Below, in pieces: positions 38,012 to 46,522 of a stretch of DNA of 64,000 nucleotides. Where the stretch lies: NCBI RefSeq assembly GCF_026239555.1, contig NZ_JAPIVP010000006.1:210739-274738 (forward strand), written 5' to 3'. A program made the position numbers and the translations under genes. The notes under the pieces are model-generated. The model was not told the DNA's origin and searched no databases. It was given only the letters and a program-made list of their open reading frames with translations. This DNA comes from Pedobacter sp. PF22-3 (GTDB taxonomy: Bacteria > Bacteroidota > Bacteroidia > Sphingobacteriales > Sphingobacteriaceae). Within the stretch, counting starts at the first letter, position 1; the number at the start of each line of letters is the position of its first letter.

Positions 38012-38515
38012 ATGAAAACGATGTTAAATAAACTATTTTTGCTTTCTGCTGTTGTTTTAATTACAGGGCTTTCGGCCTGTGCGCAAAAGCAGGATAAGAA
38101 AGAAACAAAACAAGTAAAGGAAGCGGAACAAATTATACCCAAGAAAAAGATGAACTGGAATCCATTAACTCCCGAAGAAGAAAGAGTAATTGTAAATAAA
38201 GGTACCGAATACCCTGGTACAGGTAAATATGAGCATACCACAGATAAAGGAACTTACACCTGTAAACGTTGTAATGCACCGCTATACCGTTCAGAAAGTA
38301 AGTTCGACGCCCATTGTGGTTGGCCTGCTTTTGATGATGAAATTAAAGGTGCGGTAAAACGTATTCCTGATGCTGATGGCTCACGTACAGAAATTGTTTG
38401 CGCCAATTGTGGTGCACACTTAGGTCACGTGTTTTTGGGTGAAGGATTTACCAATAAAGACACCCGTCATTGCGTAAATTCGATCTCCATGAACTTCGTG
38501 CCTGATCAAAAATAA
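38012..38515 (+). CDS. msrB: Peptide-methionine (R)-S-oxide reductase, lipoprotein form
   Basis: A 167-residue MsrB with a lipoprotein signal (lipobox LSAC, Cys at 23), so it is anchored at the periplasmic side of a membrane. Zinc is held by CKRC and CANC. CGWPAFDDE is the substrate site, and RHCVNSISMNF carries the catalytic Cys. It repairs methionine-R-sulfoxide in envelope proteins. Length matches the exported Bacteroidota form. Confidence 0.94.
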   Translation: MKTMLNKLFLLSAVVLITGLSACAQKQDKKETKQVKEAEQIIPKKKMNWNPLTPEEERVIVNKGTEYPGTGKYEHTTDKGTYTCKRCNAPLYRSESKFDAHCGWPAFDDEIKGAVKRIPDADGSRTEIVCANCGAHLGHVFLGEGFTNKDTRHCVNSISMNFVPDQK

Positions 38516-38545
38516 GGTAGGTGTAGAGGGGTTAGGTAAAGGTGT

Positions 38546-38573
38546 AAGGCGATAAGCTTTACGCCTTTTTTAA
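38546..38573 (+). terminator. Probable terminator after msrB
   Basis: AAGGCG / CGCCTT stem with a ten-base loop and a following T-run. The stem is short. Confidence 0.5.
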
Positions 38574-38625
38574 TGCACAAAAACAGCCTGTTTTTCCACA
38601 AATTATTGATTATAAACTAAATGCT

Positions 38626-38633
38626 TATATTTG
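38626..38633 (+). promoter_or_regulatory. -7 promoter box for the RlpA-like gene
   Basis: TATATTTG fits TAnnTTTG, 26 bp before the ATG; no clear -33 TTTG. Confidence 0.5.
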
Positions 38634-38659
38634 CAGGCTCGATAAAGAAAATTTAGCCT

Positions 38660-39040
38660 ATGAAGTATCTGCTGTTATTAAGTTTTTGTTTCCTGTTTTT
38701 ACAAGGTAAAGCACAAAAGTCTGATTTCTCAAATGAACCAGACAGTATCAAAAAAACAGTTCTCGCGACTTATTATCACAGAAAATTTGAAGGTCACCGA
38801 ACCACGAGCGGCGCTAAATACCGTTATAAAAAACTAACAGCTGCTCATCGTACCCTGCCATTCGGCACTATGGTCAAGGTAACCAATCCGGATAACGGAA
38901 AATCAGTAACCGTGAAGGTAAATGATCGTGGTCCTTTCTCTAAAAGATTAGCTATAGATTTATCTGAACGTGCTGCAAAACAGATTGGTATCTACAGCAA
39001 AGGCGTAGCCAAAGTAAGTCTCAGCTATACGGTTGAGTAA
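38660..39040 (+). CDS. RlpA-like double-psi beta-barrel protein
   Basis: A 126-residue exported protein with a signal peptide ending near residue 19 (LQGKAQ). The mature part is a single double-psi beta-barrel: ATYYHRKFEGHRTTSG, AAHRTLPFGTMVKVTN, VNDRGPFSKRLAIDLSERAA. RlpA proteins cleave denuded glycan strands of peptidoglycan near the septum. There is no SPOR domain here, so binding to septal glycan would need another protein. The Asp in NDRGPF is the conserved putative catalytic residue. Confidence 0.88.
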   Translation: MKYLLLLSFCFLFLQGKAQKSDFSNEPDSIKKTVLATYYHRKFEGHRTTSGAKYRYKKLTAAHRTLPFGTMVKVTNPDNGKSVTVKVNDRGPFSKRLAIDLSERAAKQIGIYSKGVAKVSLSYTVE

Positions 39041-39491
39041 CACGCTTTTTAGCTTCATTTAGAACTTAAAATACTACTAAAATTTAAGTTATTAACACTC
39101 ATTTTTGTTTGCTAAAGCCTTGAAAAGAAACGATTAGCTTTTTTTTCGCTTGAAAATGATATTGGGCTGATCGTTTTTCCCCAGCAATTGGGTTGGGTGT
39201 TAACAACTTTGGTTCACTAAAAAGGCCCGCCGTGTATATATTTGTTACAACAAAGTTCTTTAACTTCTTGCGTTTGGAAACAAATATAAAAGCTTAGTTT
39301 TTAGTTAATTACAAGTAGATCTCTCAGATTATCATTCTAAATTTTCGCAACTAAAAACTCAGTTGTTTGCCAGGCAATAGGGTTAGCACTTTCACAGCAG
39401 CGTTTTGATCAAGACATTACAATCATCATATAAAATTGATGGATGCGTGCCTTTGTCGGCTTTGTTAAAAATAGAATTTAAATATCAGCGT
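39041..39491 (+). other. Long AT-rich leader of nrdB, no gene
   Basis: About 450 bp without a plausible gene. It contains an inverted pair TTGTTACAACAA near 39241-39252 and AACTAAAAACTC / TTTAGTTAATT-type AT-rich text. No clear NrdR box pair could be recognised. It is a candidate regulatory leader for the reductase operon. Confidence 0.4.
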
Positions 39492-40463
39492 ATGGAACAG
39501 GAATTATTACTACAAGAAAACAAAGATAGATTTGTGCTTTTGCCGATTAAATACCCGGCAATCTGGGAAATGTATAAAAAGACCGAAGCTAGTTTTTGGA
39601 CTGCAGAAGAGATTGACCTTTCTGACGACCAGAAACACTGGGATAATTTAAATGATGGCGAAAGACATTTTATTTCGCACATCCTTGCTTTCTTTTCTGC
39701 TAGTGATGGTATTGTGAACGAAAATCTTGCTGTTAACTTCATGAGTGAGGTTCAATTGCCGGAAGCACGTTGTTTTTATGGTTTCCAGATTATGATGGAA
39801 AACATCCACGCCGAAACCTACGCCCTGTTAATTGATACTTATATTAAAGATCCGGAAGAAAAGGACCGTTTGTTCCATGCTATCGATACCGTACCTGCGG
39901 TAAAGAGAAAAGCAGAATGGGCTTTAAGGTGGATTGAAAACGGAACTTTTGCAGAGCGTTTAGTGGCTTTTGCTGCGGTTGAAGGTATTTTCTTCAGCGG
40001 AAGTTTCTGCTCTATTTTCTGGTTAAAGAAACGCGGTTTAATGCCGGGCTTAACTTTTAGTAACGAGCTGATTTCAAGAGATGAGGGTTCTCACTGCGAA
40101 TTTGCCTGCTTGTTGTATAGCATGTTAAGCAATAAATTGAGTGAAGAACAGGTTCATGGCATCATCAGCGATGCGGTTGAAATTGAAAAAGAATTTATTA
40201 CAGATGCTTTGCCGGTTGCTTTAATTGGGATGAATGCAAAATTAATGAGTCAATATATAGAATTTGTAGCCGATAGATGGTTACAGGAATTAGGTTACAA
40301 AAAAATATACAACGCAACCAATCCATTCGATTTTATGGAAATGATTTCATTACAGGGTAAAACCAATTTCTTCGAGAAACGTGTGGGCGATTATCAGAAA
40401 AGCGGTGTATTAACTGCTGCTGATAATAATAAACAGGCTTTTTCTTTAGATGAAGACTTCTAA
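39492..40463 (+). CDS. nrdB: Ribonucleoside-diphosphate reductase, beta subunit (class Ia)
   Basis: A 323-residue R2 subunit starting at [11 protein letters not shown]; an upstream TTG would add 29 residues of unrelated character and is rejected. [10 protein letters not shown] supplies the first metal ligand. ENIHAETY gives ligands Glu103 and His106 and the radical Tyr at 110. The second helix pair follows ([21 protein letters not shown]). The di-iron tyrosyl radical is passed to NrdA to make deoxynucleotides. nrdA starts 152 bp downstream. The gap contains repeated TTGATACTTAATACTCACTACT-type filler. Confidence 0.96.
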   Translation: MEQELLLQENKDRFVLLPIKYPAIWEMYKKTEASFWTAEEIDLSDDQKHWDNLNDGERHFISHILAFFSASDGIVNENLAVNFMSEVQLPEARCFYGFQIMMENIHAETYALLIDTYIKDPEEKDRLFHAIDTVPAVKRKAEWALRWIENGTFAERLVAFAAVEGIFFSGSFCSIFWLKKRGLMPGLTFSNELISRDEGSHCEFACLLYSMLSNKLSEEQVHGIISDAVEIEKEFITDALPVALIGMNAKLMSQYIEFVADRWLQELGYKKIYNATNPFDFMEMISLQGKTNFFEKRVGDYQKSGVLTAADNNKQAFSLDEDF

Positions 40464-40615
40464 GATGGAAGGTTAGAAGGTTGAGGGTGGAAGGTTTTAA
40501 TCTTGATACCTGATACTCACTACTGGATACTAATAAATAACAAAAATATAAAGTGATCATTAGGTCTTGATACTTAATACTCACTACTAACATTAACTAA
40601 AAAATCTCATAAAAT

Positions 40616-43000
40616 ATGTTCGTACTAAAAAGAGATGGCCGGAAAGAACCGGTGCAATTTGACAAAATCACAGCACGTATTCAAAAACTTTGCTATGGTT
40701 TAAATTCAGATCTTGTGGATCCGATTGACGTTGCCAAAAAGGTAATCGAAGGTTTATACGATGGGGTAACCACGTCTGAGTTGGATAACCTTGCTGCAGA
40801 AACAGCTGCCTCGTTAACCACAAAACACCCTGATTATGCTTTGTTGGCCTCGCGTATTGCGGTTTCCAACTTACACAAAAACACCACTAAATCATTCTCG
40901 GGTACGATGAAAATGTTGTACGAATATTTCGATCCGAAAGCGCAGAAAGAGGCTCCTCTTATCGCTGATGATGTTTATGAGATTATAGAAAAAAACAAGG
41001 ATATTTTAGATAGTTCGATCATTTACGACCGCGATTTCGGCTTCGATTATTTCGGTTTTAAAACTTTAGAAAAATCGTACCTGTTAAAAGTTAATGGTCA
41101 GATTGTAGAGCGTCCTCAACATTTGTTTATGCGCGTTTCTGTTGGTATCCACAAAGAAGATATCGAAAGCGCAATTAAAACCTATAATTTAATGAGCGAG
41201 CGTTGGTTTACACATGCTACACCAACTTTGTTCAATGCAGCAACACCTAAACCTCAAATGTCGTCATGTTTCTTGTTAACCATGCAAGATGATAGCATCG
41301 AAGGTATTTACGATACTTTAAAACAAACTGCTAAAATTTCACAAAGTGCTGGTGGTATCGGTTTAAGCATCCACAACATCCGCGCAACAGGATCTTATAT
41401 TGGTGGCACTAACGGTACAAGTAACGGAATCATCCCGATGTTACGCGTATTTAACGATACTGCCCGTTATGTAGATCAGGGTGGGGGTAAACGTAAAGGT
41501 GCTTTTGCCATCTATTTAGAGCCTTGGCATGCTGATGTTTTCGAATTCCTGGATCTTCGTAAAAACCACGGTAAAGAAGAAATGCGTGCGCGCGATTTAT
41601 TCTATGCCCTTTGGATCAACGATTTGTTTATGCAACGTGTTAAAGATAATGGCGAATGGACCTTATTTTGCCCACATGAAGCACCAGGTTTAGCAGATTG
41701 TTTCGGTGCGGCATTCGAAGAATTGTATACTAAATACGAAGCCGAGGGTCGTGGCCGTAAAACCATTAAAGCACAAGAACTTTGGTTTGCTATCTTAGAT
41801 TCGCAAATTGAAACCGGTACACCTTACATGTTGTTTAAAGATGCAGCGAACAGCAAATCTAACCAACAGAATTTAGGTACCATTAAGAGTTCTAACCTGT
41901 GTACCGAAATTATCGAGTATACCTCTAAAGATGAAGTTGCTGTTTGTAACTTAGCTTCTTTGGCATTGCCTCGTTTCGTAATCAACGGTGCTTTCGATCA
42001 CCAAAAATTATACGATGTAACTTATCAGGCTACGTTAAACCTGAACAAAATCATCGATCATAACTATTATCCTGTACAGGAAGCAGAAAATTCAAACATG
42101 CGTCACCGTCCGGTTGGTTTAGGTGTGCAAGGTTTGGCTGATGCCTTTATCTTGTTGCGTTTACCTTTCGAAAGCGATGAGGCTAAACGTTTGAACAAAG
42201 ATATCTTCGAAACGATTTATTTCGCTTCGATGTCGGCTTCACACGATTTAGCAGTAAAACACGGTCCTTACCAAACGTTTAAAGGTTCGCCATTATCAGA
42301 AGGTAAATTCCAGTTTGATTTATGGAATGTTACGCCAGATAGTGGCCGTTGGGATTGGGATGCATTACGCAAAAAAGTAGTTAAAGATGGTGTGTACAAC
42401 TCGTTATTGGTTGCACCTATGCCAACCGCATCTACTTCGCAGATTTTAGGTAACAACGAGTGTTTCGAACCTTATACTTCTAACATTTATACCCGTCGGG
42501 TATTAAGTGGAGAGTTTGTGGTCGTAAACAAACACTTATTGAAAGATTTAGTAGCTTTAGGTTTATGGAACAACGATATGAAAAATCAGATCATATTGGC
42601 TAACGGTTCAATCCAGGCTATTGATAGCATTCCAGATTATATTAAAGAATTGTATAAAACGGTTTGGGAGATCAAGATGCGTAACATCATCGATATGGCT
42701 GCCGACCGTGGTGCCTATATCTGCCAGTCGCAATCATTAAACTTGTTCGTAAACGCACCAAATACATCAAAATTAACTTCAATGCACTTCTATGCATGGG
42801 AGAAAGGTTTGAAAACCGGTATGTATTACCTGCGTACACAAGCAGCTTCGCAAGCGGTTAAATTTACTGTAGAAAATCAGGGTGGTAAAGCAATTGAAGC
42901 GGTTATTCCTGCTCAAATCCCACAAGATCAGGTAGCAGAAGAAATCGTTGACGGACCAGTTTGTTCAATGGAAGAAGGTTGCATTAGCTGCTCTGGTTAA
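40616..43000 (+). CDS. nrdA: Ribonucleoside-diphosphate reductase, alpha subunit (class Ia)
   Basis: A 794-residue R1 subunit. An ATP-cone spans residues 1 to about 90 ([17 protein letters not shown]) for overall dATP control. MSSCFLLTM and VAVCNLASL supply the redox Cys pair, and [10 protein letters not shown] the thiyl-radical Cys and catalytic Glu. [20 protein letters not shown] is a further family block. The C-terminal tail [12 protein letters not shown] provides the shuttle cysteines. It reduces ribonucleoside diphosphates with NrdB, encoded just upstream. Confidence 0.97.
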   Translation: MFVLKRDGRKEPVQFDKITARIQKLCYGLNSDLVDPIDVAKKVIEGLYDGVTTSELDNLAAETAASLTTKHPDYALLASRIAVSNLHKNTTKSFSGTMKMLYEYFDPKAQKEAPLIADDVYEIIEKNKDILDSSIIYDRDFGFDYFGFKTLEKSYLLKVNGQIVERPQHLFMRVSVGIHKEDIESAIKTYNLMSERWFTHATPTLFNAATPKPQMSSCFLLTMQDDSIEGIYDTLKQTAKISQSAGGIGLSIHNIRATGSYIGGTNGTSNGIIPMLRVFNDTARYVDQGGGKRKGAFAIYLEPWHADVFEFLDLRKNHGKEEMRARDLFYALWINDLFMQRVKDNGEWTLFCPHEAPGLADCFGAAFEELYTKYEAEGRGRKTIKAQELWFAILDSQIETGTPYMLFKDAANSKSNQQNLGTIKSSNLCTEIIEYTSKDEVAVCNLASLALPRFVINGAFDHQKLYDVTYQATLNLNKIIDHNYYPVQEAENSNMRHRPVGLGVQGLADAFILLRLPFESDEAKRLNKDIFETIYFASMSASHDLAVKHGPYQTFKGSPLSEGKFQFDLWNVTPDSGRWDWDALRKKVVKDGVYNSLLVAPMPTASTSQILGNNECFEPYTSNIYTRRVLSGEFVVVNKHLLKDLVALGLWNNDMKNQIILANGSIQAIDSIPDYIKELYKTVWEIKMRNIIDMAADRGAYICQSQSLNLFVNAPNTSKLTSMHFYAWEKGLKTGMYYLRTQAASQAVKFTVENQGGKAIEAVIPAQIPQDQVAEEIVDGPVCSMEEGCISCSG

Positions 43001-43038
43001 ACCCTTAAATCCCACAGAGGGAGCTTTTAGGAGTAGCC

Positions 43039-43098
43039 GTCATGCTGAACTTGTTTCAGCATCTATCAGGCAGATCCTGAAATAAATTCAGGATGACG
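43039..43098. repeat. Dispersed double palindrome
   Basis: CGTCATGCTGAAC ... TTCAGCATC followed by ATCCTGAA ... TTCAGGATGACG, the same type as 18966-19035, lying between nrdA and its terminator. Confidence 0.75.
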
Positions 43099-43113
43099 AA
43101 TCTAATCATATCG

Positions 43114-43149
43114 TAAGGTTTTGGGCAAACGCTCAAAACCTTATTTTTT
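43114..43149 (+). terminator. Terminator after nrdA
   Basis: Stem TAAGGTTTTG / CAAAACCTTA, ten-base loop, then T6. Confidence 0.8.
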
Positions 43150-43154
43150 GTGCT

Positions 43155-43162
43155 TACTTTTG
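43155..43162 (+). promoter_or_regulatory. -7 promoter box for the CWC gene
   Basis: TACTTTTG fits TAnnTTTG, 81 bp before the chosen ATG at 43244; no -33 TTTG at the right distance. Confidence 0.4.
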
Positions 43163-43243
43163 TGTTGGTTCAGTAGTTCATTAGCCATTGGTACATTAGT
43201 TTCTAAAGCACCAAATACGATTGAACTAATAACCAGTGAACAA

Positions 43244-43465
43244 ATGAACACTACCTTAAAACATAGCAAACACGAAATCATTCCCTGCGAAAGATGTGGA
43301 ACCGCTATTGAGTGCAAGGCAAATTCATATACCAAATGCCAGTGTAGCGTGGTGCAACTCAGCATTAACGAAGTACAATACATCTCCGAACTCTACGATG
43401 GCTGCCTCTGTGCAAAATGCCTGTTCGAACTGCAACAGGAATACAGAGAAGAAATAGGCGTGTAA
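43244..43465 (+). CDS. Cysteine-rich CWC family protein
   Basis: A 73-residue protein starting at MNTTLKHSKHEIIPCERC. The frame stays open further up, but that part overlaps the nrdA terminator and promoter box, so the shorter form is chosen. Cys pairs: CERC, then Cys in IECKAN, CQC, and CLCAKCLFEL. The arrangement is that of the cysteine-rich CWC family, presumably zinc-binding. Function unknown. It sits alone. Confidence 0.75.
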   Translation: MNTTLKHSKHEIIPCERCGTAIECKANSYTKCQCSVVQLSINEVQYISELYDGCLCAKCLFELQQEYREEIGV

Positions 43466-43902
43466 TCTTTCTGACAGACTCCAAGATATACGGCTACCAG
43501 CCAAATCTATTCATCCTATTGCTAATATTTAAGTTCCATCGCAATGTTTATTTTTTTGCAATGATTGTCCCCAGATCAGGTCAATTCCATAGGTCTAAAA
43601 AAGGACAGGTTTTTCTTTATAATTGTTAAAAGTACAATTAAAATTTTTACAGCTATTACGCCGAAAGGAAAAGATCATTTTTGACTTATTATAAGCGATT
43701 GGTTAAGTAAATCGTAAAAATGTCATCTGCAGTTGGTATTCCTGAAATCGTTCGTCTCCATGCTTCTTTTTGGCCTTAAATCCGATCAAAAATAATTTAA
43801 AAATAACTGTTAAATCTGGTAACAAAGCATATCATTTGATATCTATATCGTGCTTGATAAATGGTTTATCAGGCCTTAAAAAAAAGAAAAATATAGAACA
43901 TT
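43466..43902. other. Non-coding gap, nothing recognised
   Basis: About 437 bp before the flotillin-like gene. Short frames exist but none looks like a gene. No repeat of the families seen elsewhere was noticed. Confidence 0.5.
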
Positions 43903-45870
43903 ATGGAAGCGCTCATTTCTAATTATTGGTGGGTTTTAGTGGCACTGTTGTGCATCGTTTTATACAAATATATTTTACGTTTCTTATTCGGGATGGTCAT
44001 CGTACCCGAAGACAGGATTGGGTTGATTACTAAAAAATTCGTGCTCCTGGGCTCCGATCGAGAACTGCCCGACGGACGTATTATCGCCATTAGAGGCGAA
44101 GCTGGTTTTCAGGGTAAAACCTTAGCACCTGGGTTGTATTTCGGGATGTGGTTTTGGCAGTACAGCGTAACCATGGAACAATTTACCATTATTCCTGAAG
44201 GGAAAATCGGACTCATTATGGCGAAGGATGGTTCGGAAATTCCAACAGGGAACATCCTTGGACAGAGAGTAGAGTCTGATAATTTTCAGGACGCGGTGAA
44301 GTTCCTAGAAAACGGCGGACAGCGAGGTAGGCAAACGGCTTATATCACTTCTGGCTCATACCGGATCAACACCATGTTGTTTCAGGTTTCGGTTACCGAT
44401 ATGATCCGGATTCAGGAAAGTATGGTAGGGATTGTGACTACGCTGGATGGTTTACCGATCGAAGCCAATCAGATTGCAGGTAAACTGGTAGAAGGCCATA
44501 ATAATTTTCAGGATTTTGATGCCTTTGTAAAACATGGCGGTAACCGGGGTTTACAACCACAGGTAATTCTGGCTGGTTCGTACAATTTAAATCCATGGGC
44601 TATACAGCTGGAAGAAATACCCATGACCGAAATTGCCATCGGTTATGTTGGCGTGGTGATTTCATTTATTGGTAAGGAAGGTGATGATTTAACTGGTGTT
44701 GATTTTAAACATGGTAATATTGTGGCCAAAGGATCTAAAGGCGTTTGGTTAGAGCCACTTGGTCCAGGTAAGTATCCGATTAACAAATACATTATGAAAG
44801 TAGAACTGGTACCCACCACCAATTTGGTACTCAATTGGGCATCGGCACGTAGTGAAGCGCATAACCTGGATAAAAATCTGTCGACTATTACCGTACGTTC
44901 AAGAGATGGTTTCCCTTTTAATCTGGATGTGGCGCAGATTATCCATGTACCCACAACCGAAGCGCCAAAAGTAATTGCCCGTTTTGGAAATATGGTGAAT
45001 CTGGTTTCGCAGGTGTTGGAGCCTACCATAGGTAACTATTTCCGTAACTCTGCACAGGGCAGCGATGTAATTGCTTTCCTGAGCACCCGTAAAGAACGCC
45101 AGGAATCGGCAAAAGAGCATATCCGTAAAGTGCTTGATGAATATAATGTTAATGCAGTTGATACGCTGATTGGTGATATCGTTCCACCAGAATCGTTAAT
45201 GAAAACTTTAACCGATCGTAAAATTGCAGAAGAGCAAAAGGTTACTTACGAAACCCAAAAGCAGGCACAGGAAACCCGCCAGGGGATGGAGAAAGAAACC
45301 GCGATTGCCGATATGCAGAAAGATATTGTAAAGGCACAACAAAGTGTAGAGATTGCCGAACGTACCGCAAGTGCAACCGTAAAAAAATCGGAAGGTGATG
45401 CCGCTGGGGTAAAACTTGCTGTAGGAGCAGAGGCTGAGGCTACCAAAATGCGTGCGCATGCAGAGGCAGAAGCCACCAAGGCAAGGGCCCAGGCAGATTC
45501 GGAGGCGATTAAATTAAGAGCGTCAGCAGAGGCAGAACAGATTTCGTTAACCGGTAGTGCTGAAGCAGGTAAAATTTTAGCGGTAGGTAAATCAACCGCC
45601 GAAGCCTATGAACTTGCTGTTAAAGCTTTGGGTGGCGAAAACTTTACCCGTTATAAAATTACCGAGGAGTTATCAAAAGGTAATGTGAAACTTATTCCTG
45701 ATGTATTGATTGGCGGTAGTGGAGGTAATCACGGCGGTTCAGCTATGGATGGCCTGCTGGGCCTGAAGTTAATGGAACTAATGGATCCTCAAGCACGTAA
45801 AGAAGTGGTAGCCGTAGCGGAGATTGTAGAAACAAAACCAAAACCTAAAAAGGATAATATTAATCCTTAA
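43903..45870 (+). CDS. Flotillin-like SPFH/band-7 membrane protein
   Basis: A 655-residue protein with an N-terminal membrane segment (about 7-34), an SPFH domain built from repeated blocks (residues 60-400, e.g. KFLENGGQRGRQ and AFVKHGGNRGLQ), and a long Ala/Glu/Lys-rich coiled coil (about 430-590: EAEATKMRAHAEAEATKARAQ-type repeats). A short tail ends it. Flotillins scaffold membrane microdomains. It is longer than YuaF/FloT (about 510), due to the larger SPFH part. Monocistronic, with a strong terminator. Confidence 0.9.
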   Translation: MEALISNYWWVLVALLCIVLYKYILRFLFGMVIVPEDRIGLITKKFVLLGSDRELPDGRIIAIRGEAGFQGKTLAPGLYFGMWFWQYSVTMEQFTIIPEGKIGLIMAKDGSEIPTGNILGQRVESDNFQDAVKFLENGGQRGRQTAYITSGSYRINTMLFQVSVTDMIRIQESMVGIVTTLDGLPIEANQIAGKLVEGHNNFQDFDAFVKHGGNRGLQPQVILAGSYNLNPWAIQLEEIPMTEIAIGYVGVVISFIGKEGDDLTGVDFKHGNIVAKGSKGVWLEPLGPGKYPINKYIMKVELVPTTNLVLNWASARSEAHNLDKNLSTITVRSRDGFPFNLDVAQIIHVPTTEAPKVIARFGNMVNLVSQVLEPTIGNYFRNSAQGSDVIAFLSTRKERQESAKEHIRKVLDEYNVNAVDTLIGDIVPPESLMKTLTDRKIAEEQKVTYETQKQAQETRQGMEKETAIADMQKDIVKAQQSVEIAERTASATVKKSEGDAAGVKLAVGAEAEATKMRAHAEAEATKARAQADSEAIKLRASAEAEQISLTGSAEAGKILAVGKSTAEAYELAVKALGGENFTRYKITEELSKGNVKLIPDVLIGGSGGNHGGSAMDGLLGLKLMELMDPQARKEVVAVAEIVETKPKPKKDNINP

Positions 45871-45882
45871 ACCATTTAAGTT

Positions 45883-45922
45883 AGCGGATGAACAGCTCCA
45901 ATGTTCATCCGCTTTCTTTATT
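45883..45922 (+). terminator. Terminator after the flotillin-like gene
   Basis: An 11-bp perfect stem AGCGGATGAAC / GTTCATCCGCT, loop of nine, then a T-rich tail. Confidence 0.85.
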
Positions 45923-46030
45923 TGTACTTTTTTTTAATACCATTTTTACTTCTGGTATTCGATCTGGCTGGTTTTAGTTTTTAATTTTTTTAAGCAATTG
46001 GTAAAGTAACAGACATAATAAGTCTGAAGG

Positions 46031-46061
46031 TTTGAATTATTTTGATGCTTTACTATCTTTG
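46031..46061 (+). promoter_or_regulatory. Bacteroidota promoter of the metal-efflux operon
   Basis: TTTG at 46031, 19 bases, TATCTTTG at 46054-46061. The GTG start of the first gene is 5 bp further, so the message would be nearly leaderless. Confidence 0.75.
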
Positions 46062-46065
46062 CCGA

Positions 46066-46446
46066 GTGAATAAAGTTGTCCTTCTGCTACTTTTCCCGGT
46101 ACTCATTTTTAACACCTCCGTTCGTGAAGTTATAAAAGCGCCTCAACTTGTTCTTCACTTTTTACAACATCATCAGCTAAATGCGGAAATCAGTTTCATC
46201 GATTTTCTTGAAATGCATTACCTGGGCCAGGATTTGGATGACAATGATGATGAAGAAGACATGAAACTTCCCTTCAAAAAAATTGATGGACATCATATTA
46301 TTTCAGTAGGTGTACCAGAGGAAAAATTTATTTTGTTGAAAGCTGTATGTTTAAATATTTATATCAGAAAATCTTTCGATTATACTAACTGTTACAGTAA
46401 TCCTGATTTCGGAAGCTTATTCCGTCCACCCATTTCAATAGCTTAA
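46066..46446 (+). CDS. Small exported protein at the head of the RND efflux operon
   Basis: A 126-residue protein starting at GTG (VNKVVLLLLFPVLIFNTS). Earlier in-frame ATG and TTG codons fall inside the promoter box, so they are rejected. A hydrophobic leader covers about 3-17, perhaps a signal peptide without a clear cleavage site. The centre is strongly acidic (DDNDDEEDM), with His-rich flanks (HFLQHHQLN, DGHHI). Acid and His clusters suit divalent-metal binding; function otherwise unknown. Such small proteins are common ahead of czcA in this phylum. The pump gene follows after 76 bp. Confidence 0.7.
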   Translation: MNKVVLLLLFPVLIFNTSVREVIKAPQLVLHFLQHHQLNAEISFIDFLEMHYLGQDLDDNDDEEDMKLPFKKIDGHHIISVGVPEEKFILLKAVCLNIYIRKSFDYTNCYSNPDFGSLFRPPISIA

Positions 46447-46522
46447 AATTTCTTATTCAAATCTTTTCAGAACCATTTTCTAATGGATTCTGAATACATC
46501 TGTTATTTTAATTTAAGCTATT

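Noticed and set aside
43417..43629. 70-codon plus-strand frame after the CWC gene
   Set aside because: It overlaps the CWC gene in another frame and shows no family or coding signal.
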